Shown here piece after piece: positions 41,741-54,555 of a DNA stretch of 64,000 nt. Source of the DNA: Bostrychus sinensis (taxonomy: Eukaryota > Chordata > Actinopteri > Gobiiformes > Eleotridae). The notes under the pieces were generated by a model, which worked only from the letters and a program-made list of their open reading frames with translations, was not told where the DNA came from and searched no databases. Made by a program: the position numbers and the translations under genes. Location: positions 20,179,403 through 20,243,402 of the forward strand of contig CM036243.1 of assembly GCA_020698575.1 (NCBI GenBank), given 5' to 3'. Numbering within the stretch: position 1 is the first letter of the stretch; each line of letters starts with the position of its first letter.

Positions 41741-43899
41741 TTATAGTGTATTTTTCACAAAAGCAGTCATACATGTCAAAAACTGGCAAAAAAGATTCAT
41801 TATTAGTGGTTATTAATTAAGTCATTACATAAATTAATTCAGAACCCCTTCAAAAACAACAACACTATACATTTAAAATAAGAAAAATGCCTTGTAATGG
41901 TTAATTCAGTTTTGAAAAACAAAAAAATTATGGGCTTTATGTATAATAATTTATTAGGCCTACTTGCATGTTAATGGGACTAATTGTTACCAATAGGCCT
42001 AGGCCTACTACTACACTGTAAGGCTGCAGTGAACCTGTCACACTCTAGAGGGAGACGTTTGCTTATTATCAATTCCAAATGAGGCACACAAAGGCCAAAA
42101 CATCAATCACTGGTGTTCGTATTTCTTCCATTTTAAAAACTTGAAGAGGTGACCAATAGTCTCTGTTGTGTGTAGTGAATGGATTTTGAATGGGTGGACA
42201 TTGTGGAAATTGTGGACAATCCTGCAATTTACCCAGAGATCACAGACAAAGTCATTACAGCTGGGCCTAGGCCAAATGTAGTGAAACAAATCCTATAGCC
42301 TAGTAAAGACTTGCAGATATGACTTGAGTAAACTAAGTGAATGAAGGACGTGTGAATGGACATAATTATATGAATGAATGAGTACAATATCTATGGTCCA
42401 CCAGTAGGTGTCCTAGAACTGCATTGTGCATTCTTGTCTTAACACAGCTCAGTACACTGACAGTCTGTACTGGCCCCATAAATTAAAGTGATACAGGTCA
42501 GTGGTTTTCCTGCTTGTGGCTGAAAAAGCCCCTAAGCCCCGAGCTTAAGTCATGCAGGTTGATCTACAGATTCAGAGTCACCCTCAAGGCCTAAATACAA
42601 AGCATCATTTATAGTCTTTGAACATCACAGCAACACAGTGCATAGAAAACATTTTAAGTTACCCTAATATCCCTCCCTATTCATGGCAGATACATACAGA
42701 GAGCAATATTAAAGCAGAACACAATGTTTTTTGTTTGTTTGTTTGTTTGTTTTTTTTTTTTTTTAGGGCTTGCAGATATTTTTGAGGTCAGATGACACCA
42801 TGTCCCAATCTTCCTAACCGACAGAGACCTACTGAAAAAGTTGTGTCATCATTAGGTCAAAGCTGGTTGGCTAAGGGATACCATTCACATGAAAGCTTAT
42901 CATTATCCCATGGTTTCCATGCCTCAGGGTTTAAAGTTAAGATAAACACTGGCTGTCAAAATTTAAAAAAAGTGTGATTGTTTGATGAAGTACTTTCTTG
43001 TTTGGTGGATATATATTTGAAAGAAAACCTTGTTTGTCTGCACAGCAATCATAATCATGCTGTCTGCCCCTTGTTTTTAGATTTTGACATTAGTTATGAT
43101 AGCCTAATTTTAGTTTATTGCCTAACTTTAATTTTATTTCATAAGTTGACGTTTGACTGGGTCCTTTTAAAACGTTTTAATGTCACAAACGCAAATTATG
43201 GTTTTAATTAAACTTCCGTTAGCCTTGCTTTCAGGGGGTTTTGCAGAATATGAGTACTGCAAAGCAACCTATGCACGACTGAGTTTTGTCTTGACTGTAT
43301 GTGGTTGGTCACAGGCGTCTGTCCTAGTTACGATGATAGATAATCTGAGACAAATCGAGAGGCTATGAGTGTAAGGGGAGGCGATGCAAGCTTCCTGTGG
43401 TAAAGGCCAAAGCGACTGACGTTTCCACTGAGTCTGTAGTGCGCAGAGGGAGGGTGCTGCGTGGAGTTTGCTGAAAAACCACTTACATTTTCCAACTGGC
43501 CCGAGTGGAAGAATAACAAGTAAATCTTGGCAGTAACTTCAGAGACATTCCCCCTTAAACAAATGGCTAAACTACACGAGTTTAAAAAGACGCACACGTG
43601 GATGTACCATACCATACTCTACATACGGATGTACTCAGGCTAAAGCAAACATTTCCTCCAAAACCTTTATTGAACGTGTAGTATTGCGGTACTGAGTGGA
43701 GGCGTGTAGTCACCAGACTTAAAGCAGTGCTACATCCGGTCAAATACTTTTCATAATACATATACTGTACCTAGTTAAATTGTATGCATCCTTTAATCAC
43801 AGTGTTATTAAAAACAGTCTTATTTAAAGACTCAAAATCAAATTGAGAGGAAAATAGGACCATCCATTTCTTCGAACAAAATGGCCATCAAGCAAGAAG
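41741..43899. other. Intergenic stretch upstream of PITPNC1, no gene recognised
   Basis: Contains a T run with TTTG repeats near 42726-42765. Otherwise no repeat family, conserved exon or RNA gene recognised. The part nearest 43400-43700 has moderately high GC and may belong to the promoter region. Confidence 0.5.
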
Positions 43900-44249
43900 C
43901 ACGCTACGCTTTTATTTTGAAACCACTAGCGTTAATTTCCGCCGAGACGCCTTGTCCGCTCAGAGCTTGACGTGCGCGTGTGAAAGGAGGGGACGACCGC
44001 TGGACCGAGCTCATTTCTGCTCTGTGACGTCCCGCGACTTTGTGAGTGAGTGCTGGTTCCGATGAAAGAAGTGAAACGTTACTCGGGCCGCGTTTCCAAA
44101 CCCGGGTTAAACCTCCCCATGCGCTGACACGACCAAACCACGGCGCACACATCCCGCTTCGGACGGCGGACGGATCGGTTACTGGGCTGTTTTTTTTTTT
44201 TTTTTTGACACATTGTTGAGTACAGACAAAACACACGCCGAGGTGGAAA
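43900..44249 (+). promoter_or_regulatory. PITPNC1: PITPNC1 promoter and 5' UTR, CpG-rich
   Basis: The only clearly CpG-dense stretch of the intergenic region, with many CGs and GC-rich blocks leading to the PITPNC1 ATG. A CRE-type TGACGTC lies at 44025-44031, and a run of about 17 T ends near 44206 shortly before the ATG. The start site is not determined. Confidence 0.6.
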
Positions 44250-44297
44250 ATGTTGCTGAAGGAGTACAGGATATGCATGCCGCTTACAGTGGAGGAG
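44250..44297 (+). CDS. PITPNC1: PITPNC1, first coding exon (residues 1-16)
   Basis: PITPNC1 (RdgB-beta) is a cytosolic class II phosphatidylinositol transfer protein that moves PI and phosphatidic acid between membranes. The exon reads MLLKEYRICMPLTVEE, the known N-terminus of PITPNC1 (the related PITPNA and PITPNB begin differently), and ends at a perfect GTGAGT donor in phase 0. It lies downstream of a CpG-rich region and in the expected position next to PSMD12 in divergent orientation. The rest of the gene is beyond the window; in other vertebrates the first intron is also very long. The overlapping open frame that begins at 44213 is a coincidence of frame. Confidence 0.93.
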
Positions 44298-46261
44298 GTG
44301 AGTTCGGAGCTGTTTTACACTTCTTTCTTTCTCTATTTCTTTGTTTGCTCACTAAGCAGTTTGGGTTTGTTTGGTCTGGACGTGATGAGAACTACTACAT
44401 CATATCACACTTAATTAAAGACTGCGGTTCAGTCGTTCACATTACAACACCTTCCTGTGTGGACGCATGCTTTTTAGGTCAAACCTTTAGTCAGCCTTGG
44501 TCACATACGTATGCCTACGTAAGAAAGCATCTAAAACCATGTCTGTGCACTCCGTAGACAGTGCATTTGTTATTGTGACATGTTTTATTTGAGTTAGTGA
44601 AAGCTTTATCATGAGTGTCCAAATGCACAGTTCCCCTCATACAAGCACAATTCTTATGTGTCAATAACAAAGCAGTAGGTAGTTCTGCATTAATTGATCA
44701 TACAAATAAATGACCATTGCCTGACATATCCATATTTCATTCTGCCTCAGAGTAAAATGAGATAAGATGATTGCTCTCTTGTCCTGCCATCTTTTAAAGC
44801 ATAACACCTTCACTCAGTGCCATTGTCTTCTGTGAAAAAAGAGCATCTTTTTTGTTCACATGGAAAAAGGTGCATTTTGTTCAAAAGAGGTTTACAATAC
44901 AAAACGTAATAATTGTTAGATAGATGGAGTGCTTGCAGTTCAGAGGAGTTCTGCAAGGGTGCGGCGTGAATACCTTTGTTTGGACACACACCATTGTCAT
45001 GTGGGTGTTCCCATTCAGAGTTGTCATACTTTTTTTTTTTTCATTCATGCTTTACATATTTAATCCAACAAGCTGTGTGACAACAAATACACGGTTGTCA
45101 TGCTGTCTGGTTGTGAGAAGCGCAGTATAGCTAAAGGCTTTTTGTACAATTTATGACTCATTAAAATATTAATACAATTATTATAGAATTATAGTTAGTT
45201 ACAAGTTATTTTACTAATCTGTAACAGCACTCACCTAGTTCTTGTGTTCTTGTCTTCCTCTTGCAAACTTCCATTAAAAGTCAAGTGCCCACTAAACAAA
45301 CAAAACAAGCTACTTAGAAGAATTATGCATTTGGTTTGAATTCATTTTACTTTATTTGGCTGAGCTCTTTCTTGAAAGCGGCCTTGAACCCATTTGAACA
45401 AAAGACACTAGGTGGCTGTTTTGTTCCTTCTTATCATAATTTACACATTGAGCCAAATAACATCCCGTGTTTTTACAAAATTTACAAAGTTGACTCAAAC
45501 TATTTCCTGCCTGTCAAAAGTGAAAGGTTAGCTGAGACATTACATGTAATAAAGGACAGAATGAGTAATTGGAGAAAGGGCAGGGCCATTGACAACATGA
45601 CAAAGGGAGTGGAATGAAGGATCCCAGAACTCAGTACTTTGCTTTGACCGCTCCTACATTAAAAGGGGGAAGATGATGGCACTGAGAATGGAAAGAAACT
45701 TGGGTTAAAGCAGGAAGCCATTGGATATTTACTTCTATGAAAATCCCTTGGGTCGTCCGCTAATACGCTCACTTAGATTTGGAGTCATGGGGTCATGCGG
45801 GGTCACATCTCTGTGTATTGTCTGTGGGAGATTACGGTCTGCTGCTTTACTGTGTTACGTCATAGTCTTACTACTGCCGATGTTTATACAACTTTCCCAT
45901 ACACACTAAATAAACTATGTGGAAATATTGACTTGAATCATAGTTGTTCTGTGAGTTGTTGGGGTGTGAGGTCTGCATTTTTGTTACTGCATTTTTGCTT
46001 TATTCTTCAGTTTAACTCCAACAGACCTTAACATGTCCTCTCGCTGCAAACATGCATCAACTGTATTTGTGATTTGGTGACACTAATATGCCCAAAGTGA
46101 ATAAATATGAGCATGAATGGTTGTCTGTCTATGTCTTTAAGTGTCAGCCCTGTGACTAACTGGCCATTATCAAGGTTGTACCTCACCTAAGGCCCATAAT
46201 TGTTTGGATATGCGTCTGGAAACATACAGGGAATAGGCAAAAGAAGATGAATCATTGAAAT

Positions 46262-47442
46262 TTAACCCTAAGGCCCTCCTTTAAAAAAATCACATTCTTC
46301 CTCTTAAAGTCCTTTTAGGATCACTGGGTCACATTTAAAAATATAAAGCATGAAGAAAAAAACTTTTTTTTGTTTTTTGATCATTAACCTATGGCAGCAT
46401 ATTACTGCCAACTGAGTGAATTAATTTCGGCTGCATCACATTTTAACTAAAAACACTATCACATTTATACTATCACATTTTTACATAATGCTATTACGTT
46501 TTAACAAGATAGTATCACGTTTTTGTGTGATACTAATTTATCATGAAACTACAAGATACTGAATTATCACGTTTTGACAAAATATTATCACGTTTGCACA
46601 AGATATGTATCACGTTATAACATGTTATGAAATTATCACGTTTTTACATGATAATTTTCTTGTTTTAACAGGCTATTTTCACGTTGTACAACATATGTAT
46701 AACGTTTTTACAAGATAATTAAGTATTACATTTTTACAAGATAAATGATTTTTGCTAAAAGATTACATAGTACGGATACAAGGGGACTAGTACCAGCGTC
46801 GCCATACTTGTTGCTTCCTTAAACATCACATGATTACAAGAAAATATTTATCTTGTAAAATCGTGATACTTAATTATCTTGTAAAAATGTGATACATATC
46901 TTGTAAAAACATGAAAAGAAAATTATTTATCACATAAATGTGATAGTATCTTGTAAAAACGTGATAATTGTGTATCATGATAAAACGTGATGGTTCAGTA
47001 TCTTGTAATTTCATGATAAATTATTATCACGTAAAAACATGATAATTTTGTATTTTGTTAAAACGTGATGTTATCTTGTTAAAATGTAATTATTTCCCAC
47101 AATGCAATGAGAAAAAGATGGATCTGGTGGTGATTTTTTTTTTTTGTGTGTGTATTTTTTAGACTCTGACTGACAGAGTTACAGAGGAATAAACATGATT
47201 TAACATTTCTGTATTGCAAAGGCAGTGAAAATAAGTGATTTTAATGTAAGTCAGTGAGACCAAAAAGGGCTTTAAGAGGAAGAATATGAGTTTTTTGGCC
47301 AGACAGATGAAAGTTTTTTTGTTTTTTTTTACTGGAATTCTAAAATTGATTTATTAATTAACATCTTTGTCAAATGCCAAAATGAGAGCAAAAAATACAT
47401 TTAAAAAGCCCTAAAAGGGTGCCTGGAGGGCCTGAAGGTTAA
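46262..47442. mobile_element. TTAA-flanked fold-back element (piggyBac-like MITE) made of ~20-bp tandem units
   Basis: TTAA occurs at both borders (46262-46265, 47439-47442). The inverted ends are CCCTAAGGCCCTCC and CCTTCAGGCCCTCC. Inside, a second pair of matching blocks (ATTCTTCCTCTTAAAG at 46296, inverted at about 47270) precedes two long arms. The left arm (about 46440-46760) consists of repeated units like TATCACGTTTTTACAAGATA; the right arm (about 46840-47095) has the inverse, TATCTTGTAAAAACGTGATA. No coding frame. TTAA duplication and CCC-type ends point to the piggyBac superfamily. Confidence 0.75.
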
Positions 47443-48140
47443 ATGCCGCTGCTCTCTTCCTTGTCATAACTAGATGCCATATTGCAGAGTCGACATAACA
47501 CACAATGCTCTGTACAAATTTATGCAAATATAACGGACTACATTAAAACTTAATTGACAAAGTTTTTAATCATAATTGGAAAGCAATTTGTGAGAAGTAG
47601 CATTTGAGACATGATTCAGATGAAACTCTAAGCTGCAGCCCTGTGCCAAGTAGTAATCGTTTTCTCCTCCCAGCGCCTCAGGGATAACATTGTACTTTTC
47701 TTTAGCTGTGAGCAGGCTCATTTATCAGCCACCGTACCTGTTCCTCTTTTCCACCAAAAGGACAGAGAGGTGATGGATCACAGCAGTAGTAGATGGATGT
47801 GGCCTTCAGTCTGTTATGTCTTCCTCTGCAGCAGCTCTCACCTCCACCCTAACCCCACACAGAAATGCTGACACCGTCCAAACTTCCTGTGCCTCTAGCA
47901 GCGAGCCTCCTTTCAGAATCTGCTGTCACCCTTAACACGGCTTTGCCTGATGGATCTGGAGTTTTCGCCACATTTTCAACTCTCTATCTCATAGCTCTGT
48001 GACTGAAAAGAGCACCAAGGGCAGTTTGCAGGGTTAGGCTTAGGGAGTAGGGTTTAGATTTACACTATCTTCTACAAAGGAAAAGGAGGTTGTAGAAAGC
48101 TTCTTAACATTTGTTCATGATGATTTTTAAAAGGTGTTTT

Positions 48141-48599
48141 TAGGGCTGCAACTAACAATTATTTTGATAATTGATTAATCTGTTGAGTATTGTTTAATTT
48201 AATGGATTAATCGGATTAAAATGTGTATGGTTCAAGTGGTTAAAAACTAGCAGTATTTTATAGTTCCTATTAGAAAATTGTGAAAATTCTACCAAAAATC
48301 AATTTATTTTTACCATATTTGAACCAGACAAAGCTACAACTATGTCACATGAGGACATTTGGACAAAGCATATATACACACAAAGTTTTTTTTAGTCAAA
48401 AACACAAAATATACATTGTTTTTAAGTGTTCTTGTTGCTTTACTACTCTTGGTCTTGGTAGTAAACTCTCTTCTCTCAGTACATGGCATGTTTCAGAGTC
48501 TATGAATACTGCAGTTAAAAATTAAACAAAATAAATTAGATGATGATTATTTCAATAACTGATTATGATAGATTAATCTGATTAGTTGTTGTAGCCCTA
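48141..48599. mobile_element. hAT-type MITE (TAGGGCTGCAACTAA ends)
   Basis: A 459-bp element with ends TAGGGCTGCAACTAACAATT and (inverted) TAGGGCTACAACAACTAATC, both followed by ATTAATC-type AT-rich repeats. Flanks GTGTTTTT (48134-48141) and GTGTTATT (48600-48607) suggest a worn 8-bp duplication. Non-coding. Confidence 0.7.
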
Positions 48600-49904
48600 G
48601 TGTTATTTAGTATTTTAAAATGTAAAACTGCTGTTGGAAACATGGGATGGAAATTGTATTTGATGCGGGACAGTTATACTCGAACTATGCTTGTTGGTCG
48701 GTTAAGCCCTCAAAATTTCTGGCATTGTGCGAGTATACGTGCACAAGAGAGGACCGAACTATTGCTCTGCTTAAGCAAATTGTGTAAATATTTAGTGGTG
48801 CTAAATGAAATTAAACGCAAATCATTGTATGTATAATCAATAGTAACACTTTGACTTTAAGAAATGAGACAGAACAATGTCAGAAAAATCAAAATATGTA
48901 ACATAAACCTTGAGTTATTGGAGATGTGATTTTGATGGCCTTGACCTGTGTTTATGAGAGTGTAAATAAATGGCTAGAGTGACATAGTGTTAGCTGATGC
49001 AGTCACTGTCAAGATATCGAGGGTTGAGAATCTGTGACATTTTGGGCAACATTTAGATATCAAATAAAAGCTTACGAGGAGCTCTCTTCACTGTCAAAAT
49101 ATCACAGAAATATTCCCAACATATGTAGAGTTATTGATAAAAAAAACAAACTCCTATCTCTTGACATAGGATTCTGTCTGTCTGTCTTAGTGCATATAAC
49201 TGCTATAGAAATCTATCAAGAAATCATCTGAACATTGATTAAAATGAATTAAAATTTAATGCACCTTTCATTTAGGGCTTGTGCTAAGTTAAAGCAGTTA
49301 TGAAACACAAATTACTAAAGTATAATCAAAGATTATTGTGATTCAAACTGTGTTGCAGGGCTGTTAATAATGTCCCATTCACCTTGTTACTTTATGTAAC
49401 AAGCTATTGGTGGGTTGTTAGAACCCCTTTTATTAAGAGCTCTTTAACAAGATTGGTCAGTATTGTACGATCCTTGGGTGTGTTTCCATGACGGCAGCAG
49501 TTAATTTCACATTTCCACAGGCTTGGAGAGCTTTGTAGTTTGCAGTAGCCAGAAAGGCTTTTATTCAAACACATTCAAGTGTCATTTTGGCTAAGTAATT
49601 AAAAGTACAGTATTCTTTATTGCCTTTTGTTTCATAAAATTTAATTTAAAGGAAACATAATTGCACTATGAAAATGCCAATAAGATGGATGCCTTGAGGT
49701 TGTGGGTTGAAACACTTCACTGATTATACCATCCTGTTGGCATTTCACTACCTCAGCCATGACATTATGTCTGTAGTACACTCGGTACTGGTTCACTACC
49801 CTTTTAAATGTTATTGTATTTGATCATTATATAATCAGGATAGCCCCACTGAAACTATTGAAACATTTTGTAAGTACATGAAAGAAATTGTTAGCCAACT
49901 GAAG

Positions 49905-50045
49905 TCATGTCCCGTACAGCGATTAATCTACCGAAATCGAAATCTTAACAGAGTCTGCAACTAAACGGCCAATAAAATTTTAGTCAACCAAGACCTCAGT
50001 AACTGATTAATCAACTAAGCGACCAGAGGCTGTCAGCCATAGACA
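49905..50045. repeat. Fragment of a TTAATC-type MITE
   Basis: Contains CGATTAATCTACCGAAATCG, ATTTTAGTCAACCAAGAC and CTGATTAATCAACTAAGCGA, in the style of the element at 48141. Ends not preserved. Confidence 0.45.
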
Positions 50046-50774
50046 TGACCCTTAAGGGGACCTATATATTCAATTCAAGTAGTGTTGCCCTTTCCTTGTA
50101 CTTTAGGCTTTGTGTAGGAAATGAACCCTATAAAACACTGTTTGTTTATTTGGCGTCATGGTAAGGTGCAACGCCTTTTTGCCATCTGGTATACATGGCA
50201 ATGATCTGATTCAATCAAGATCCTATTTACTGCCATTTACTTCTCTGGAGGAAACCATCATGGCTTGTGATGGTCCATTATCCTCGGATGAGTCTCGTTC
50301 TCATTTCCTAGATGGCTCTGTGTGTGTGTTTGCAAATGTGTATTGAATCAGTCCAAATGCTGTTTCGTAACATGAGGGCTTCATGAGATCATCACGCCTC
50401 CCAGACACTTTGGAAGTTCACTCTTATAAAATAAATACTAACCTCCTGCTATTTCAGGCACCATTGTAAAAGTACCCTCATGCAATATTTTGTTAAGTCG
50501 TTCGACTTTCTACTTCTTGACAATCTGACTACACAATACTTTACAGTTATAATATTTGTCTAAATCTAAATTTTCCAAAGTGGTTAACTTTAATATTCAC
50601 AAAAAGTCATTTACTGTCCAACATGATTAAAACACAGGACACAAAACAAATGCTGGTTCAGTAGCTCAGACTTTCTAGATCTGCTGTGAGGAAAACATTA
50701 CTAACTTCATTACTCTCTCATATGTATTTTAACTGATAACATATAATGCATTTAAAACTAAAAGCAATGGTAAG

Positions 50775-51085
50775 GATATAGTGGCCAGACCTGGACTCAA
50801 AATGGGAATCTTCTAGTTCAGGGGTAAATGCTCTATCAATTAAGCCACAATGCCCTTATAAAAACAGCTGAAACAAATCATTCATTCTTTTACTGACCCC
50901 TTGTGGCTGGAGTTATATATTTGGGCCTATGTCACAAGGGTACCGAACACATAAAACAATGATGGATTCACCATACTAGTTCTAATAATTTCTTGGCCCA
51001 TTACTGTCTTTTTCTGTCATTTAATCTAAGTCTGACCAATACTTTTTGAATTATCTTGCTAACAGGCTGGTACCTGATTACCTAA
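50775..51085. repeat. Composite dispersed repeat, copy 2
   Basis: Same arrangement as 13830-14250: an inverted tRNA-like part (GACCTGGACTCAAAATGGGA, AGGGGTAAATGCTCTATCAA) followed by TTGGCCCATTACTGTC and GAATTATCTTGCTAACAGGC. Confidence 0.6.
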
Positions 51086-51887
51086 TCACTGCACACTGCA
51101 AAGAATAACATTGCTAATAATAACATTGGCTACTATTATACTAAACTTGCTGCAGAAAGTAAGAATGAATATGCAGTGTGGTCTTGTGCAGAATTATAGC
51201 TCTGAGGAGACATGGGAAAAACAGATTCAGTCATGTGTAATGTGTATACATTGATCATTGAGAGGTTTTCCCTCAGGGGACTCTTGCTTATGAGCAGACT
51301 AATGGTGTAATGGCACAGCAACAAAAAGCTTAGTAAAACAAAGAAAGTAAAAATTATGCCTAGTGTAAACGTATACATGGCATTACATACATTAAAGACC
51401 AAAGACCACTTAGTGTTGATTTAATTGTAGTGTTGTAACTATTTTTATAGGATAAATCTGCTGTATAGCAATTGTTTGCTTGTTTTAATATAGAGATAAT
51501 TACCTAGTACTCAAATGGGTAAGTTTTTTGTAGTTCAAGTACATTTAGTTTAATTGAGTGCCAGTTTTATTCCTGTTTAGTCTTCCTCTGTTTTGGGCTC
51601 AAATTTGAAGTCATTAGTCCTTCTGTAGTGATGGTTTAGTCCTAGTTTTAGTCCTGGTATAGTGCATATTTGTCCTTATTAAGTAAAGTATTTTTTTTCT
51701 GTTTTAATCTGTTTTATCCCTAGGTTTAGACTTAGTCTAAAGGTTAGGTTAGTTCAGATTTGGGCTCATTTTAGTCCAATAAAGATGGTACTATTTTCTG
51801 AGGTGCAGTATGTGTTAGAAGTGTGAGAATCAATGATCTACTACTGTGGACAGAATATGGTGATAATGACCTTATTAATGTTGCTGT

Positions 51888-52864
51888 TAAGGGTGCTCCG
51901 ATCAGGGTTTTTGAGGCCGATCACCGATCACCGATCAGCCTCTGCTGTGATCGGCCGATACCGATCATGGCCGATACCGATCACGTGGTCTTCAATGTAG
52001 TAATGTATTGTATGCAGGCTATTATTAGTTCCATTTGAAAAATACTGTAGTCTTTGTAAATATAAAAGAACAACAAAATTCTACTTATTTTTGTTTTAGA
52101 AGAGGTTTTGTTGCATTATTGGCCTTTAATGTGTGCCCAGTGTCTGTGGCTTTGTTTGAATGCTCCGCTGATGTAAAAATCAGCTGTTCTTAATTGGTTC
52201 CTTTAATGCGAGTCAGCGGGTGCCTGTGTCCGCGTAACGCGCAGCCAAACCAGGTTGAAACACAGTGGACTAAAGAGCAGACAGCTCCTGCAGCCAGTTT
52301 TGACAACGTCTTAATGAAGAAAACGTGCAAAGAGAGCAGAGAAGACAACGATGAAAGGTGCTCCTCTCAGACACACGGACTGCCTTTTTACTTTCTCTTT
52401 CCATTAGCAGCCATTTGGTGCAGTTTAAGCCACAAAACGCACAGTTTTCTCCGCGCAACAAGACACAGGCAGACTCTGAACTTTCTTAATCCTTTTAACG
52501 TAACTGTTAGCGGGTTAGCTGTAGCTCTATTTACGTTGGTGTTTGCAAATACACGCACTGCTGCGCCTCGGTTCTGTCCCGTGCGCTCCTAAAGCAGGCG
52601 GGGACACAGCGGGGACACAAAGCAGCGCCTCCAGGGCAGGTTTGTGTTAGTTATAACAAGGGCTTAACTTAAAAACACTGCTAAAATAACGCTACTGCTG
52701 TTTGATCAAACCGGAGTTGCAGGACAGTAAATGTGAGAGCCTTGCGTGTTTATTGTAATTTGATCAGCCCTTCTGATCGGCCCATTTTACCGATCACCGA
52801 TCACTCTATTTTTAGCCATGATCGGCCGATCATGATCGGCGGCCGATCGATCGGAGCACCCTTA
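51888..52864. mobile_element. hAT-type MITE with exact 8-bp target duplication
   Basis: A 977-bp element with perfect 16-bp inverted ends TAAGGGTGCTCCGATC, flanked on both sides by GTTGCTGT (51880-51887 and 52865-52872). Just inside each end are tandem CCGATCA and GATCGGCCGAT-type palindromic motifs. The GC-richer core (52140-52700) has an open frame without recognised domain. Sits in PITPNC1 intron 1. Confidence 0.85.
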
Positions 52865-53864
52865 GTTGCTGTCATAATACATTTACACAGAACATGTTGG
52901 TTGTCCTCACATGTTGTTTAAATTATATGTCTTGATGCAGTGCAGCAAAAAAAAAAAATAGCCAGGACTTTACTAGAGGTTGACTAATATGGGTTTTTCC
53001 AATAAGCACTTCTGATTTATTTGTGGCTGTGTAGGGCCATTTTCGTATAATTTTTACCCAAATTATACGATAAAAGACTATTACTCCCTAGCTTCCCGTT
53101 TTCCCTCCATGTATTGTTCATGTCTTCTCATCACTGTCACTACAATGCACCGCTCCATGTTAGTAAGATATAATAAAGGGAAAAAAAGCTGAATGATTTT
53201 GAAGTGTCCACTATATCCTCATCACACGCTATAAGACACCAAAGCCAGCTGACTTTTAAATTACAGCTCTTTCCTACTCATTGACTGAAGCTTGCACACC
53301 AAGGCATTCAAACAAATCCATGTATCTGGTCCTTCAATTACATGACCAAAAATCACCATTAAAGCTCAGTCGGCAGCCGATGGCTGATTGTCTAAAAAAT
53401 ACAAAAGTAGGCCAGATTTGTCAGCCAACCGATATTGGTCTATCTCTAGACTATCAAGGCCTGGTTTTATCTTTACTAATATAGAGTTAAATCCTGTGGT
53501 CACATTGAATGTAACCTTGCTCTGAAGAGGCTAAAGCATTATTACAGGGCACATAGAGGGCCAGTTTATGCTCATAATATCTCCATTACTTCAGCAAATG
53601 TTGCCTTGATAATGGTATCACTTGAGCGTGAAAGCACCTTTAAAGTGGCCTTGTGTTTATTTGGCCACAGTATCAGTGGGCAGCTATCCACAATGTACTG
53701 TGTGTCCTTACACTGATTAGGCTCCGGCTGCCTTGTCCAATGTTTGTTTTTAGTTTGGAGCAGGTTAATAACTGGAGACTATGAGCTGTCATCTGATCAA
53801 ATTGAATTGTACGTTTTTGCAGTCCTACCTCAACTAGATACTGAGTTATGGATGCACAATACAA

Positions 53865-54555
53865 CCACAGTTCTGACAAAACATTTCTGACATAAAAACA
53901 GAATGCAACGATCTGTAAATCTCATAAAGCATATTGTATTTTCAATAGAGCATAAACGAAATATAAAGTGCACATTTTATAGTTGATGGCAGCCGCACAT
54001 CTTTAAAAAGTCTGGAAAAAAGGCTTTCAAAAAGTTTTACTATGGGAAAAAAAAACACTGTATATAAACTTAATTAGTTCATATACAGTATGGATTTACT
54101 TTGCATGATGCAGCTATAACAGTGATTTCTGCAAACTGTGTTCAGAGTGAACAGTGATTTCCATTACAGAATGTCTGTTTTGACGCTTGAGGTCCCGACG
54201 ATTAGAAGCGTCCAATACTAATAACACAGACTCTGCCTTCCTAAAATGCACCCTTTTATACACAGACATCTTACTGAAGTGTTGCCAATTTCCTCAATTA
54301 GTTGCAAAATGCTCCTCCAGCTGTTTTTCTTAATAATAAAACTTTCTTGACTAGTTGACTATGGTTATCTTTGTCAGAATTATTTTGATGTGGTGTGATG
54401 AAATGGTAAACTATCTCAGTTACAATAGCTGAAATGTTTTTATGTTCTTGTGTTTTTATGTTCATGTTCTTGTGAATAAAATATATACTTTAGGAGATTG
54501 GTTGGATTGCCTTAAATTTACATTTTACAGTGTCCCAACTTTTTGGGGAATTAGA
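53865..54555. mobile_element. Non-autonomous relative of the Tc1/mariner-like element
   Basis: Reads ACAGAATGCAACGATCTGTAA, GGCAGCCGCACATCTTTAAA and GTTGCCAATTTCCTCAATTA, and ends TTACAGTGTCCCAACTTTTT. These are end regions of the same repeat group as 9637-10560 (GTTGGGAC ends), without any transposase part. Confidence 0.6.

Noticed and set aside
44213..44557. 114-codon plus-strand open frame over PITPNC1 exon 1
   Set aside because: Different frame from the conserved MLLKEYRICMPLTVEE and runs through the GTGAGT donor.
46440..47095. CRISPR-like array of short repeats
   Set aside because: Repeats are variable, abut without unique spacers and reverse direction in the middle; a eukaryotic fold-back element explains them.
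52194..52592. 132-codon plus-strand open frame
   Set aside because: Lies wholly within the hAT MITE at 51888-52864, has no recognisable domain and no codon bias that I can see.
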